Assembly: GCA_937981955.1 (NCBI GenBank)
Contig: CALJNA010000110.1
Location: 1 to 64,000, forward strand
DNA: 64,000 nucleotides
Reading direction: 5' to 3'
From: an uncultured Granulosicoccaceae bacterium
GTDB lineage: Bacteria > Pseudomonadota > Gammaproteobacteria > Granulosicoccales > Granulosicoccaceae
The notes under the pieces were generated by a model, which was given only the letters and a program-made list of their open reading frames with translations, was not told where the DNA came from and searched no databases. Shown here in pieces: positions 63,630 through 64,000 of the stretch (positions are counted from its first letter, which is position 1; every line of letters begins with the position of its first letter). A program made the translations under genes and the position numbers.

Positions 63630-64000
63630 TTGTCAATACACACTGATGAGTCAGTGCAACTTGCCAGTTGGCTCAAACACGCAAGCTGTGCACTGGCACA
63701 GTTCGACACACCAAAGCTTGATGCCGATTTACTAATGTGTCACGTGCTGGCATGCAACCGAACGACTTTGTATGCCTGGCCTGAAAAGACACTAACGACA
63801 GATCAACTCACTCAACTCAATGCCCTGTTAAAACGACGTTTACTTGGAGAACCGGTAGCCTACCTGACCGAAGAACGCGAATTCTGGTCAATGGATTTTA
63901 CGGTCAATAAATCTGTTCTTGTACCACGCCCGGAAACGGAACTGATCGTTGAACTGACACTTAAGGCATTACAGGAAAAAAACACAGAACCGGTACTCGA
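63630..64000 (+). CDS. prmC: Release factor glutamine methyltransferase, N-terminal part (runs off window; TTG start inferred)
   Basis: Frame reads LSIHTDESVQLASWLKHASCALAQFDTPKLDADLLMCHVLACNRTTLYAWPEKTL...RRLLGEPVAYLTEEREFWSMDFTVNKSVLVPRPETELIVEL. Confidence 0.92.
   Translation, partial: MSIHTDESVQLASWLKHASCALAQFDTPKLDADLLMCHVLACNRTTLYAWPEKTLTTDQLTQLNALLKRRLLGEPVAYLTEEREFWSMDFTVNKSVLVPRPETELIVELTLKALQEKNTEPVL

Overview
The window is a chromosomal segment, most likely gammaproteobacterial judging from gene order and product types. It holds no recognisable phage, transposon or CRISPR array. Nearly all large ORFs can be assigned to families. From left to right: the 3' end of an HMG-CoA lyase gene; an MFS transporter; a YjbR-like gene; a complete 14-gene nuoA-N operon (minus strand) between tRNA-Leu(GAG) and an initiator tRNA-fMet; secG-tpiA; an ankyrin protein; glmM-folP-ftsH-rlmE; yhbY; a PhoPQ-like two-component pair; a NitT/TauT-type ABC pair whose permease has a very large insert; DUF937 and GNAT genes; a compact tungsten aldehyde:ferredoxin oxidoreductase (AOR) operon (ferredoxin, AOR, MoaD-like); a secreted CARDB-like protein with a Thr/Ala/Gly/Asp-rich stalk; a coiled-coil membrane protein; a HiPIP; a second NitT/TauT-type ABC system with a GntR regulator; rhodanese, CBS/CNNM, RNase J-like, orphan regulator and PLP-enzyme genes; and a ychF-pth-rplY-[two secreted paralogs]-prs-tRNA-Gln-ispE-lolB cluster divergent from hemA-prfA-prmC. 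The points most worth follow-up are the minimal AOR operon with a non-GG MoaD tail, the tail-to-tail overlap of that MoaD gene with a surface-protein gene, the paralogous secreted-domain genes inserted in a conserved housekeeping cluster, small ORFs missed by the 60-aa cut-off, and the ABC permease insert. All family calls come from reading motifs; no database search was run.
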